This document shows, piece after piece, positions 1 to 10,605 of a stretch of DNA of 64,000 nucleotides (position 1 is the stretch's first letter; the number at the start of each line of letters is the position of its first letter). Origin of the DNA: Sipunculus nudus (Eukaryota > Annelida > Sipuncula > Golfingiida > Sipunculidae); assembly GCA_026874595.1 (NCBI GenBank), contig CM049306.1:47680019-47744018 (forward strand), written 5' to 3'. Position numbers and translations under genes: made by a program. Below the pieces are notes generated by a model. It made no database searches and was not told the DNA's origin. It saw only the letters and a list, made by a program, of their open reading frames with translations.

Positions 1-1070
1 ATTGTAGGTGGCACCACCAGTCTTGTATATGACAAGGCTATCCGACAATTTCACGCTGATATATCATATCCCTCCTGAGGAAACTAGAATGGCTTGTTTT
101 CGCAATTGCAAAAACAAATGTCTCCCCCCCCTCCTTTTTGCATATAGGTTATATCAATGAAGACATGGTGAGAGATCTGACCCGGTCAAGGTCACCAGGT
201 TTCAAACTCATCCAAGATTTTGGTAGGAACAATCAGTGTTTCAAATTTGGGAGGAAAATATCCAACCCTTCAAAAGTTATCGCGTTCACAAGACAATAAC
301 TATAATTTGACTGATTTGAACTTATTTAAAGATATTGGTCAAGGTCACCAGCTTTCGAACTCCTTCGAAAACTTTGTATGAACAATTATGTACCAAATTT
401 GAGGACAAAATGTGAAATACTTCAAAGTTATGGGCTTCACAGTAATTTTCCATTTTTGCAGATTTGATCTTGAAGATGAAGGTCAAGGTCAAGGTCACCG
501 TGTTTTGAACTCTTCCTAGATTTCAGTAGGAACCATTAGTGTGTCAAATTTCGGCGGAAAATATGCTGCCTTTAAAAAGTTATTATGTTCATAAAATAAC
601 CAAAAAATTTTACATTTCAGCAGATTTGACTTTGAAGAGCAAGGTCAAGGTCACCAGTTTTCAATCAGTGTTTTACATTTATGAGGAAAATATGCAGCTG
701 TTCAAAAGTTATCCCGTTCACAAAATATCCTACGAAAATTTAACATTTCGGCAAATTTTACCTCGAAGATGAAGGTCAAGGTCACCAGGTTTAGAAAATG
801 TCCGAGATTTTTTTTGTGGGAACCATCAGTGTTTTAATTTCTGAGGAAAATATGCAACCCTTCATAAGTTACCGCGTTCACAAGATATACAACAAATATT
901 TAACATTTCGGCAGATTAGACCTTGAAGATGAAGGTCAAGGTCACCAGGTTTAGAACTTGTCAGAGATTTTGGTGGGAACCATCAGTGTTTAACATTTCG
1001 GAGGAAAATATGCACCATTTCAAAAGTTCATGGCGTTCACAAGATATCCTATAGACGACTGATGACGACA
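1..1070. repeat. GGTCA-rich tandem array (pearl-like core repeats)
   Basis: About six degenerate copies of a unit of roughly 150 bp. Each carries AAGGTCAAGGTCACC, then a segment like GGAACCATCAGTGTTT, then GAGGAAAATATGCA and CGTTCACAAGAT. The array ends near 1060 with GACGACTGATGACGA. The sequence at 5-18 is a diverged copy of the GGTGGCGCCACC palindrome found in other elements here. Short open frames inside the array (for example 539-772) are products of the repeat, not genes. A second copy of the family lies at 6840-7250. The tandem core structure resembles molluscan pearl-type elements; that class assignment is inferred. Confidence 0.75.
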
Positions 1071-2076
1071 GACATCAGTGGCACTGAAAAAAAGTGTCCT
1101 CTGGAGGGTGGGAGACATAATAAGGCCATCCTTAAAAATTTCTGTGTTGGGGCTAACATTGGTCCAAAAAAAGTCATCAGGTAGGGAGGAAAAAAATATT
1201 TTTTTTAAAGGAGGATCTGGAGTTTACTACACCTTTTTTTTACCAGATATTAGCATATGCAAGGTTTATGTCAAATTACATACCCGTACTCCATTCATTC
1301 CTTGCCTTGATACCACTGAAACATGCACAACAAGGTATCTCTGAACAGATTTTGTGTTTTATTACAGGCTTAAAATCCTGTACTTGGGTTTAAAATGTTT
1401 TAGTACATGCTTTGAACATGTACATGTCAAACATTCACGTATTTGAAAAGTTATCAAGTACTTTTCTAATAATGGTCAAGCATGTTATCATGGAAGTATT
1501 ATAACTGATGTATATCCCATTGCACAGGTTCGCATTAGGCCAGCAAGCCTTGTTCTGGATCTCACATGAATTTGCAGACAATTTTATTTTGTGTTGTATG
1601 CGAGTGCCAGCATTGTAGGAATGAGTGCAGTTTGAGATTTCCTTTGAGAAGTGAAGAGGTATAATTAAGAAGGACGGTAATAAATGAACTCTTTAGTAAT
1701 AGTCAATGCCTAATAAGGTAGTAGAATATATAAAATGTTTATATAAATATATGTAAAACTGTATTTTTTTAAAGATGAAACCATATATTGGATGTCGGTA
1801 CCCTGATTAGGAATTTTATTTCTTCGGTGTTGATGTATATACAAACAAAATCTTGGTCAAGTTCGAAGATGGGTGACCTTGACTTATTTCTCGACTTTTT
1901 AGAGCGAATTATAGAAAATAACCAGCGTGTGTTAACATTTACCATGTGAGGAGGATATCTCCAAAAGTATTCAACACAGAAATTTCATTTCTTTGGTGCT
2001 GATACATATCAACAAAATCTCGGTCAAGTTCCAAGATGGATGACCCAAGGTCACAGAGCTTATAATAGAAAAAAAC
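1071..2076. other. Gene-free stretch with a two-copy repeat; possible 3' UTR on the minus strand
   Basis: No convincing coding frame. Two related segments near 1810-1880 and 1980-2060 share the motif TTGGTCAAGTTC or a close variant about 180 bp apart. A minus-strand AATAAA (1815-1820) lies 257 bp beyond the stop codon of the exon at 2077-2411 and could be its poly(A) signal. Confidence 0.35.
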
Positions 2077-2411
2077 TTAGGAGCTTATTTCTAAGGAACC
2101 ACTGGATGGATTGTTTTGGAATATGGAATGGTCATTGGCCTTGATGATCTCGTAAGTGCTGCATGAATCACAAAGACTGGGGCCAGACTTACAAAGTTCA
2201 TACCTCTCTAGTTCCAATTCACAACTTGAACAAAAGACATATGTACAGATATACATCCATGTGAGAACAAATATTACATGAATACTTGTTACTGTTACCA
2301 CCCATAAATACTGCTTTTGGCTGAGGGCTTTTGTCAGCTTTTGCTGATATTCTAGTATTTTTCTGTAATTAATGACTGATCGAGCTATGTTGATCTCTAT
2401 CTCGTCTACGT
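2077..2411 (-). CDS. Probable terminal exon of an unrecognised single-pass membrane protein
   Basis: The minus frame is open for 110 residues from a good acceptor (TTTCTTGTTTAG, ending at 2412) to TAA at 2077-2079. The exon starts in phase 1, with two bases completing a split codon. It first encodes an acidic/amphipathic stretch (VDEIEINIARSVINYRKIL), then a Gln/Lys-rich likely coiled-coil segment (EYQQKLTKALSQKQ). A hydrophobic membrane segment follows (WVVTVTSIHVIFVLTW and beyond), then a Cys-rich tail with a CSSC and a CDSC motif, and a Ser-rich end. I do not recognise the family. A possible first exon lies at 2530-2682, but its phase does not join cleanly. Upstream exons are not identified. 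A spurious frame cannot be excluded. Confidence 0.45.
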
Positions 2412-2529
2412 CTAAACAAGAAATGCCGTACGGTTAGGAAATATCTGTTTATTATAAAAGCTATTAGTAAAATGAAATAAATTTACAAAGGCAGCTAAAA
2501 AGAAACACAACCAAAAAAAAGACAGTCGC

Positions 2530-2682
2530 TTATATGTTATGCCTGTTCTGATCAGCTGTGGCCGGTAGAAACGATGCGTCAGACACCTCGCAAAACCCTG
2601 TCATGATCGCCACAGAACTGACGAAATCACGCAATTCTTGTAATACCAAACATCTGATTTTTGGAGATCGTGCGTTACACAT
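2530..2682 (-). CDS. Weak candidate first exon, 50 codons, in a CpG-containing region
   Basis: The minus strand opens with ATG at 2682 (MCNARSPKIRCLVLQELRDF) and reaches TAA at 2530-2532. It sits just downstream, on the minus strand, of the CCAAT-rich island at 2750-3050, and is richer in CpG than its surroundings. This suits a first exon. However, the available GT donors (GTGTCT, GTATTA) give phase 0, while the exon at 2077-2411 needs phase 1. Joining the two would require the poor donor GTGATT. No family recognised. Confidence 0.2.
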   Translation of the reverse strand: MCNARSPKIRCLVLQELRDFVSSVAIMTGFCEVSDASFLPATADQNRHNI

Positions 2683-2749
2683 CGTCAGTTGAAGATTCCA
2701 TTAAATAGGCCCGCTTCATTTGCTTGATATAGGCCTAGTCACGGTGCCG

Positions 2750-3050
2750 CCGTGAGTGTTGCTGAAAAATTATAACCAGCGTAAGCGACACGATGTCAGT
2801 GAACATTTTCACGCCAAAATAGTGATGAATGAAGTCATATGGGGTGAACTTTTATTACGGACCTCTTATTGGCTCTCTGGCTATGACGCGTGACCGCTCC
2901 GCCAATCACAAGAACGTTTGCGTCGGCCAGTCACGTGTTTATGCAAATCAACGTGTCACATGGTTTAAAAGCCAACATTGGTCAGTTAACAGTATGAATG
3001 TCGAGAGAACTTTCATTTAATCAGTTAATGCGACAGCGGTAAGCTTCCGC
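2750..3050. promoter_or_regulatory. CCAAT-rich promoter-like island
   Basis: Within 300 bp there are three CCAAT/ATTGG boxes (TTATTGGCTC, GCCAATCAC, ACATTGGTC), a CACGTG E-box, a perfect octamer ATGCAAAT and ACGCGT. On the plus strand a TATA-like TTTAAAAG near 2964 is followed by a strong donor (CAGCG then GTAAGC, about 3040), consistent with a short non-coding first exon. On the minus strand TTTTGGCGTGAAA resembles an E2F site. The direction of transcription, and whether it drives one or two transcripts, cannot be settled from sequence. Confidence 0.4.
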
Positions 3051-3199
3051 TTTATTTGAAATCAAATAAGAACCATTTCTAATTGCTCAATATTTTGTTT
3101 CAGCCTGTTTCGCCAGAACAACGAAATTTGATGGTGGTTTCCCGGCAGTTTTTTTACTCTCACGCACGAGTGTAGCGATTGTTCCACATGTATATATAT

Positions 3200-3376
3200 A
3201 GGCACAACCTGACTAATCGTTAGGGCTCAAATTAAACGATCGGCGACGTTTGGTAATACCTTTCATTATGGAAATTAAGTGCATCTAAAAATGTAATAGA
3301 AGGACTATTTTTCTAGCACATGAAGGCAGATTTTTACGGGCCCAGGTGCTTGCGGCAGATCATATAAAAATATTAA
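3200..3376 (-). mobile_element. Internal fragment of the hAT MITE family found at 59878-60491
   Basis: The segment matches the reverse complement of the interior of the complete MITE almost base for base. Shared stretches include AAACGATCGGC, ACCTTTCATTATGG-like, TTTTTCTAGCACATGAAGG and ACGGGCCCAGGTGC. Neither terminal inverted repeat nor a target duplication is visible, so this is a decayed or truncated copy in the opposite orientation. Confidence 0.7.
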
Positions 3377-4309
3377 TTTGCAGATATGTCAAAAAAAAAA
3401 TTCCAGCCGCAGCCAAAAATCACGACCGGCCGGGTTAGCCCCAACACAGAACTTTTTAAGGATGGCCTAAGCAGGCACATGCACTGTGCAAAAGTCATTG
3501 TAGGTGGTAACAGCAGTCTTGTGAACCAGAAAGCCATCAAAGATGCACAGACAGGTCAAAATATCAGGCCAATACATCAAACTTACCTTAAGTCTGATGC
3601 ATGGGACTGACCACGCTTAGGTGAGAAAGGCAGTTGCCCCAAGTGAACTGTGACAAATTTGCTAGCTCAGGCTACTGCACTGAGTGAACTCATGACCTGC
3701 AAAAGGCTGCACTGAGTGAACTCTTGACCTGTTCCATAATCTGACACAGTTGGTAGTCTGCCAAAGCTATAAATAGATCCAGACCCAACTTGGCCTGTTG
3801 GTAAACTGGCTGACACATACTGAAAGACTGGCTACAATGCTTTTTTTTCAGGCTGACATAATCAGGATGCCATTATCACTGCAGTCTTATTATGAACAGT
3901 GTGCATGTTGAAACTGGCTGACCACAATCACAGTTCATTTAAAAGCTTTTACACAGTTTCTCCTCTTAAAATACATCAACATGACATTCAGGGTTATAGC
4001 TGGACAAATTTAAGTGCCAGCTTAATTTAGGGACATTAGCGAAGCAAGCTGAGGTGGTCATGGCAGGGGATCCAGGAGCAAAGTCCTGATGAGGGCCAGT
4101 GCCCCTTGTATCTGCTGGGTTTAACATGTTTTTAATGGCATTTCAAGGCCTAGGACAGCCACATTTTCATATAAAACTAGACATTTCTTGGCACAGCAGG
4201 TGCCAGAGTATCCCCAGACATAGTACGCCCCCCCCCCTTTAAGAATAGGCCCCAATTTTTAGCAGCATATACTGACACTTGGCAAGCAATTATTGTTTCT
4301 TCCATCTAT
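3377..4309. other. No gene recognised; diverged repeat remnants
   Basis: A 74-codon open frame at 3386-3610 (plus) has no recognisable domain. Part of it (CATTGTAGGTGGTAACAGCA onward) resembles the tail shared by the repeats at 1-40 and 5710-5760, so it is probably repeat-derived. A poly-C run occurs near 4230. Nothing else is supported. Confidence 0.4.
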
Positions 4310-5480
4310 CAATCCACAATCTTTTGGAAGATGTTGGTCCTGTGACCTTGACCTTTGACCTCATGACCCCAAAATCAATTGGGGTCTTGCTTTTTCAATG
4401 GGACATATATAAGTCAAGTTTGAAATCTATACATCAATAAAAGCAGGAATTATCATCTAGAAACTAATTTTTTTACAGATGGCTCCTGTGGCCTTGACCT
4501 TTGACCTTGTGACTCCAAAATTGATATTGATCATCCACTTTTATATATAAATCAATAGAGGTCTTGATTTATTGATGGGCCATATATGTCAGGTTTGAAA
4601 TTCATATATTAATCCAAGCTTGAATTATCATCTCTGGAACAAATTTTTGGACAGATGGCTCCTGTGACCTTCACCTTTGACCTTGTGACCTCACAATTAA
4701 CAGGCGTCTTCCTGTATTGGCAGGGGAACTGTATGTGCAAGATGAAATGTCTGAGATGAAATGTTTGGCTGAAAATGCATCCACAATCTGTTTAAAGATG
4801 TGTCCTGTGACCTTGACCTTTGACCTCATGACCCCAAAATCAATTCGGGTCTTGCTTTTCCAATGGGACATATACAAGTCAAGTTTGAATCTATACATCA
4901 ATAAAAGCAGGAATTATCATCCAGAAACTAATTTTTGGACAGATGGCTCCTGTGACCTTCACCTTTGACCTTGTGACCTCAAAATTGATAGGGGTCTTCC
5001 ACTTTTGGCAGGTGAACTATATATGCAAGATGATAGATCTGAGATGAATTGTTTGGCTGAAAATGCATCCACAATCTTTTTAAAGATGTGTCTTGTGACC
5101 TTGACCTTTGACCTCATGACCCAAAAATCAATTCGGGTCTTGCTTTTCCAATGGGTCATATACAAGTCAAGTTTGAAATCAATACATCAATAAAAGCAGG
5201 ATTTATCATCCAGAAACTAATTTTTGGACAGATAGCTCCTGTGGCCTTGACCTTTGACCTTGTGACCCAAAAATTGATATGGATCATCCACTATTGGCAA
5301 GTGAGCTATATATTCAAGATGGAAGACCTGGGATGAAAGTTTGGCTTAAAATGCATCCACAGTATCTTTTAAGATGCGAGTCCAGTGACCTTGACCTTTG
5401 ACCTCATGACCCTAGAATCTATAGGGTTCTTACTTTAGTGGTGGGCCATACATAAGTCACGTTTGAAATCCATATGGCTA
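4310..5480. repeat. Tandem array carrying TGACCTTTGACCT (DR1-like) motifs
   Basis: Alternating half-units of about 160 bp (roughly 300 bp for the full unit) repeat about four times. One half contains TGTGACCTTGACCTTTGACC followed by CTCATGACC; the other contains GGACAGATGGCTCCTGTG. Six perfect copies of TGACCTTTGACCT lie at 4349, 4495, 4814, 5102, 5248 and 5392. The short mirrored open frames at 4671-5336 are by-products of the array. Confidence 0.85.
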
Positions 5481-6040
5481 TCAACATAAGAGGTGTGTGA
5501 TTTTCACCAAATATGGACACATTAAAGGTCAAGGCCACTCTCATGGTAAAGGTCATGACCCAAATGTAAATGACCTCATCCCATTACCCATCTCTCTACA
5601 TGTGCATAATATGAAAGAAATCTGTCCATTAGTTTTTTACTTATAATGCTTACAGTACTGTCAAGTGGCAATTATGGGAGTATTAAAAGGCGTAAAAACA
5701 AGAAAAGGATAATAGGTGGCGCCACCAGTTTCCGGTTTATCACAAGGCTATCCAAGATCTTCGGTCACCTTGATTTTTGGACCAGTCCATGCAAGCTTAC
5801 TTGAGATATTTAAGAATTTGTGTTATTTTCTGCAAAAATGGACCTATTGAAGGTCAAGGTCACTCTCCTAGTATAGGTCATGACCCCATTTTAGATAGGC
5901 TTCGTCCCCTTACCTATAGCTATACAAATGTAAATTTTGAAAAAGATCAGTGAAATATTTTTTGAGTTATCCCGCTCACAAGGTTTTCTGCGGCGGCGGT
6001 GGGACCGTCGTGAAACCATAGACTTTGTCTGGGGATACAA
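5481..6040. repeat. Terminal part of the GGTCA-type element with a GGTGGCGCCACC palindrome
   Basis: This continues the array at 4310-5480. It contains AAGGTCAAGGCCACTC, a perfect GGTGGCGCCACC at 5715-5726, then AAGGCTATCCAAGATC and a second AAGGTCAAGGTCACTC. It ends near TTCTGCGGCGGCGGTGG. The same AAGGCTATCC segment occurs at position 35, which links the two repeat blocks. Confidence 0.6.
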
Positions 6041-6839
6041 TAATACATGTATTTTCATGTTTGACATATGGTCCTTAAAATTATGCATTTTTCTCTTTCT
6101 GCCATTAGTGCATGTTTTGTTTAACAAGTTTGTCTTGCCTTAAAATAACAGCGAAAAAATGTGGAAAGGGGTGGTGGAACAGTCCATAACACACAGGAGT
6201 GACGAGTCCACTTTAACTTACCTCTTAGAAATACAAAATTATGCAAGAATTAAAATTTACAACAGTCTTTAATAGTGGAAAAACATGCGAAGAGTAATAT
6301 GGTAATAATGTATATTTTTAACTATCAATTGTATAAACTATCCTTCAAAAACTATGCAAAAATTCTCCAGCTTTCTGCTGACTTTTAGAGAGACCGGTTA
6401 AACTGGAACTTTCTGGATGTGACCAGAACTCCACAACTAGCCAATCACAGAGGGGGATTCCAGGGTATCCTCTAATTCATCATATATATTATGATAATGT
6501 CAGATATTTACACTAGGTGCACACACTCAGTTTCAGAATATGTAATTAAGCTTTATCTTTGCACTATTCTATGTGTTATTACTATTTTTTAATGATTATT
6601 TTGATTGATTCATTTTTTAACCCTCACACTTATGAGGGTTCAAATTTAATGCAATATAGGAGATTGTTTATTGAACAATTTGACTGGACAGTGTCGGAGA
6701 AGATTTTAAAAGGTTTTTTTTTTAGCCTTTTCCTATAAAGTCTATGTAAATGCAGACAGCAAAAAAAATAAATGAAATATGACAGAGTATTTTTAGATGG
6801 ATGATTTTGCATCAAAATTGGTGATGCTAGCTCCTGCCA
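6041..6839. other. AT-rich DNA without a recognisable gene
   Basis: No frame with coding character on either strand. A CCAATCACAG motif occurs near 6440 without other promoter elements. Nothing further seen. Confidence 0.5.
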
Positions 6840-7260
6840 TTAAAAAACTTGGGTTAGTGGTTGAAACAATTAGTGTTTCAAATTTGAGGAACAAATATGC
6901 GATACATCAAAAGTAATGGAGTTCACAAATATTTCTATTTCAGCCTATCTGACCTTGATGACGATGATCAAGGTCACCATTTTTTTAACTAGTCCGTGAT
7001 ATTGGTAGAAACAATTTAATTTTCAAATTTCATGAAAATATACTGAGTGGTTCAATAATTTCTATTCCAGCTGATTTGTTCTTGTAAATCCAGATCAAGG
7101 TCACCAGTTTAAAACTTGTCATAGAACACTGTTGAAACAATTGGTGTTTCAAATTTGAAGAAAAACTGTTTGAGTTGTTCAAAAGTTATGATCTTATCAC
7201 GTTCACATGAACAATTCACAGACGACTGACAACGAGAATACCAAACACTAACTCTCCCTC
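6840..7260. repeat. Second, degenerate copy of the GGTCA tandem element of 1-1070
   Basis: About two and a half units with GATCAAGGTCACC, AGTGTTTCAAATTTGAGG and GTTCACA motifs. It ends with CACAGACGACTGACAACGAG, matching the end of the array at 1-1070 (GACGACTGATGACGA). Confidence 0.65.
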
Positions 7261-8797
7261 ATGGAAAGGGGAGACATATTCACATTCAACAAGGACATGT
7301 ACTGGTATCTCAGGACAAACAACAGTTTCACAAAGGGCATTTTGCAACTATTGATTTTAAACTACAGCACATATTCAACCAATAACCTTAGGTTACATGG
7401 ATTTCCAATTATCAACACTGCTTTGTTTACTATTAGCATGTAATTTACAAACCAGCTCCTATTTCTGAAACAGAGGTGTTATAAGAACTGTTCTATTCAG
7501 AAATTACCTAGAGTTGAATAATATGTATGCAGAGTAAGCCAGAAATTACAAATTCTATATAAAGTGAATAAGTGGCTTTGATAATCTTCAGAAATAAAAC
7601 ATGCTTGACCGTAGTAAACAATACATAGGACCTTAATCAGTTAACAGTATACCACTGGGCAAAAATTTATGTAATTTTTACCAGCTGTTTACACCAGTGT
7701 GTGTATCCTGACAGTAACACAGTACAAGGACACAGCAAGACCTTACACTGAGCAGCGTTGTTTGGCAACCTGCCAATTTCGGTCCCCTTCCTTTTCTAAC
7801 CCAATATAGACACTGTTACTATTAATATCTTGCCACATCTGACTTGTGTGCCAGCTCAGTGCTCAGGCTTTTTTAAATCTTGACAACAGTTGAATCCCAA
7901 AACAATTCATTTCCTGATTCTTTTGAGCAACATGAACTAAACCTTTTCAGACGTTTTCTGTAATGATGATGAAGCCACTGCCCTAATATTCAGAAGTGCT
8001 TCTTTTTTTCATTTCATGCTATTTTCTTCCACTGAAATTCATGTCTGTATTCAATTTTTTGCAACACGACTGATGTTACACCTTGGACTTAAGTAAGACC
8101 TATTAGTATTATTGTGTAATTTAACATTACACACAAACTAAAGAAATGAAATAAATTATCATTCATCATTGCAAACAATAATTATATCTTTCATCAGTAC
8201 ACATAAGGAAGTTCATAAGATAAGTTAAAACTATACTTGTGCATATATCTAGATCCATAAAATTTTTTTTTTTTTAAATATGAGACTGTAGTAATGGAAT
8301 ACACGGACAGTTTGCCTGTAGAAGCAAGTGCAATGTAAGACTGAATATAATACCTGTTGTGTGTGACCTTTGAGGCTTTGACCATTGCATGTTAATATGT
8401 GTGCATGGATTCTGCCGTGTCTCAATCTCAGGCAAGATATTATATTTTGGTTAATATTTATAGTGACTATAAGTGAATTCATGGAAATCCATCCAATCAC
8501 TGGTAAGTTACTGCAGCACACTTAAAGTTAAGGGACAGACGGACCCTGCAAAAACCATTATACAACATAAAATGAACATATCTTAGATGGAAGTAAAATA
8601 AAAATACATATTCAAATAGACAACTTGTTCACAAATGCATCTGTATCAGGACATATCTTTGACCCTTGACAAGGCTTGAGTGTTTAAATGTTTTGGGAGT
8701 TCCACTATATAATAGTCTTAAAACCATTTCTCAAACCCAAACAGTTCCATGCACAGAATTTACATATTGAAACAATCACTTCATGATAAATGCCTAT
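7261..8797. other. No gene recognised
   Basis: AT-rich sequence with short, unremarkable open frames on both strands. No conserved domain, RNA gene or repeat family recognised. It lies 3' of the last RSBN1 exon seen and could be intron of that gene. Confidence 0.4.
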
Positions 8798-9136
8798 TCA
8801 ACTTAATGAATAATTTATATAACCCAAGATACAAAACTCTATATCAGTACTTGTTTGTGGCCTGAATTTCACATCCAGATGTGACAGCTGATAAAATACA
8901 GCAAACATATCAATCATTACTGATGTGTTCAAATCATTACCCACTGCTTTTCTCAGTGTGACCTTTTCTTTAAACCTGTTTCCAATGGCAACTAAATGGA
9001 CAACAAATCTGCTCAGCCTGGCAACAGGTTGTTCAATATTTTCCGTTGAATTGTCTGGTTCAGAAACTAAATTAACAATATTTAAGGTATCTGGGATGGC
9101 CTGCTTTAAAATTATGTTTTCTTTTTCATTCCTTGC
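8798..9136 (-). CDS. Unassigned 112-codon open frame, possible exon
   Basis: A minus frame is open from just after a TAA at 9137-9139 to TGA at 8798-8800. It lacks an early methionine, so it would have to be an internal or terminal exon. The peptide has a plausible mix of residues (IEQPVARLSRFVVHLVAIGN, then RFKEKVTLRKAVGNDL and VMIDMFAVFYQLSHLDVKF), and the DNA is somewhat less AT-rich than its surroundings. No family recognised, and the nearby AG acceptors have weak pyrimidine tracts. It may be chance. Confidence 0.2.
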   Translation of the reverse strand, partial: ARNEKENIILKQAIPDTLNIVNLVSEPDNSTENIEQPVARLSRFVVHLVAIGNRFKEKVTLRKAVGNDLNTSVMIDMFAVFYQLSHLDVKFRPQTSTDIEFCILGYINYSLS

Positions 9137-10605
9137 TTAGCTGTTTTATTCCTTGCAGGCTAAACAATGCTTCTAAACATACCTGTACAACACAATTATG
9201 ATTTAAAATAAAAAGTCAACTGTTGAATTGCTCTGACAAACCAAAAGTTATCTTGAACATGAAAATACTGTCTAACAGAACATCTGCCACACAATTACCT
9301 GCATGCTGAATCTTAAATACATATGTTACATACCACCATGGTTAAAAGGTTCAAAGAGCTGCAAAAATCTTCTTCAATGCCCATTATTTTTTTCAATTAT
9401 TTCATCGTTTGAGAAAACAAATTATCCATGTTTAAATACAGTAACAGACAGCAGTTATATAAAGTGTCATTTGTCAAAAGAAAATATTTCAGCCCAAGTT
9501 TCTTATCAAGAATATCTTAATATCTACCCTTTAATAATAATATGCCCTGCAAGTAATGTGCTCACAAAGGGGAGGAGTAGTTTTTCTGCCATCTGGAACC
9601 ACTGGAAAGTGCCACTGCCTGACCAGCAGTAATTTTTATAATAAGTGATCCCTACCTGATTTATCTGAAGTGTTAACATGTCACACTGTGCAGAATCAGA
9701 CGCACAAGCGCAGGAATGCTTGGACTAGAAACAACCTCTGGCAGAGGGGTAAGTGTATGTGTGCCAAGCTAGGTAACATTTGGTGGTGCTTAGAATATTC
9801 AATACTTCAGGAATTACTGTTAGTTATCTTAGTTTTTTCAATTGTGTGTAAACAATTCATTTCTTGTTGTTGCTGTTGGAAGTTCTGAACCCGAGGAATA
9901 CATTTGCTCATAAAGCTGGGAAATCACATCTAGGAAAGATGAAAATGTAGCCCCCCCCCCCACACACTTCTATCACTTGCACTTACTGCTGCCATCACTC
10001 AAATAATTCTGAGCACATCCCTGCTTACCCAAAATGTAGACTTTGTAAATAACTTGCAGAAAAATATATATCTGAACTCCAGATATTACAAAGAAAATAA
10101 ATATTACTGTTATTGACCAAACCTGCTGTGCTTCAACTATATATGCAAGCTTGTCTCTAATGCTAATAACAACTTAGTAAACATCCAACGATTCATGAGA
10201 TCATTTCCACAAAAAGAAATACTGTTTCAACTGTTGAATTGGCATTATTTGCCTGTTTAAAAAGTGAACTCATTGATTTAAATGTACTAAGAATAAGAGG
10301 CATGTATAAGACATAAAATGAGTATGTGCAGACACAAGCAAAGGTCCCCCCCCCAGGCCAAGCAACTGAACCATTCAACTGGTTTGGTCACCAAATACCA
10401 AAAAGTGTCACATACTCTTAGTTGTGAAGACCACTTGAGACAGTTATGGGTACCTCCACCTGTCATTGTCAATCACAGGAGTTATAGATTCACCCAGTAT
10501 TTCAGGAGCAGCATCTTCCTACCTTGAGCAAATAATTAGATCTCTTTTATATTATCCATACCTTAATTAGTACCAAAAAAATAAATAGAAGTAAGTCAAA
10601 CATAC
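9137..10605. other. Probable start of RSBN1 intron 2; no exon recognised
   Basis: Begins, on the minus strand, at the GTATGT donor at 10605. It contains poly-C tracts near 9950 and 10347 and a copy of a short dispersed motif (GGGATGTGCT on the minus strand, near 10015). The 109-codon plus frame at 9303-9632 has no recognisable domain. No sequence resembling the JmjC portion of RSBN1 was seen. Confidence 0.45.

Noticed and set aside
4310-5480. CRISPR-like regular repeats
   Set aside because: Units are degenerate, spacers are themselves repeats and the genome is clearly eukaryotic; this is a tandem mobile-element core.
9303-9632. 109-codon plus-strand frame
   Set aside because: No recognisable domain, AT-driven composition and no splice or promoter context.
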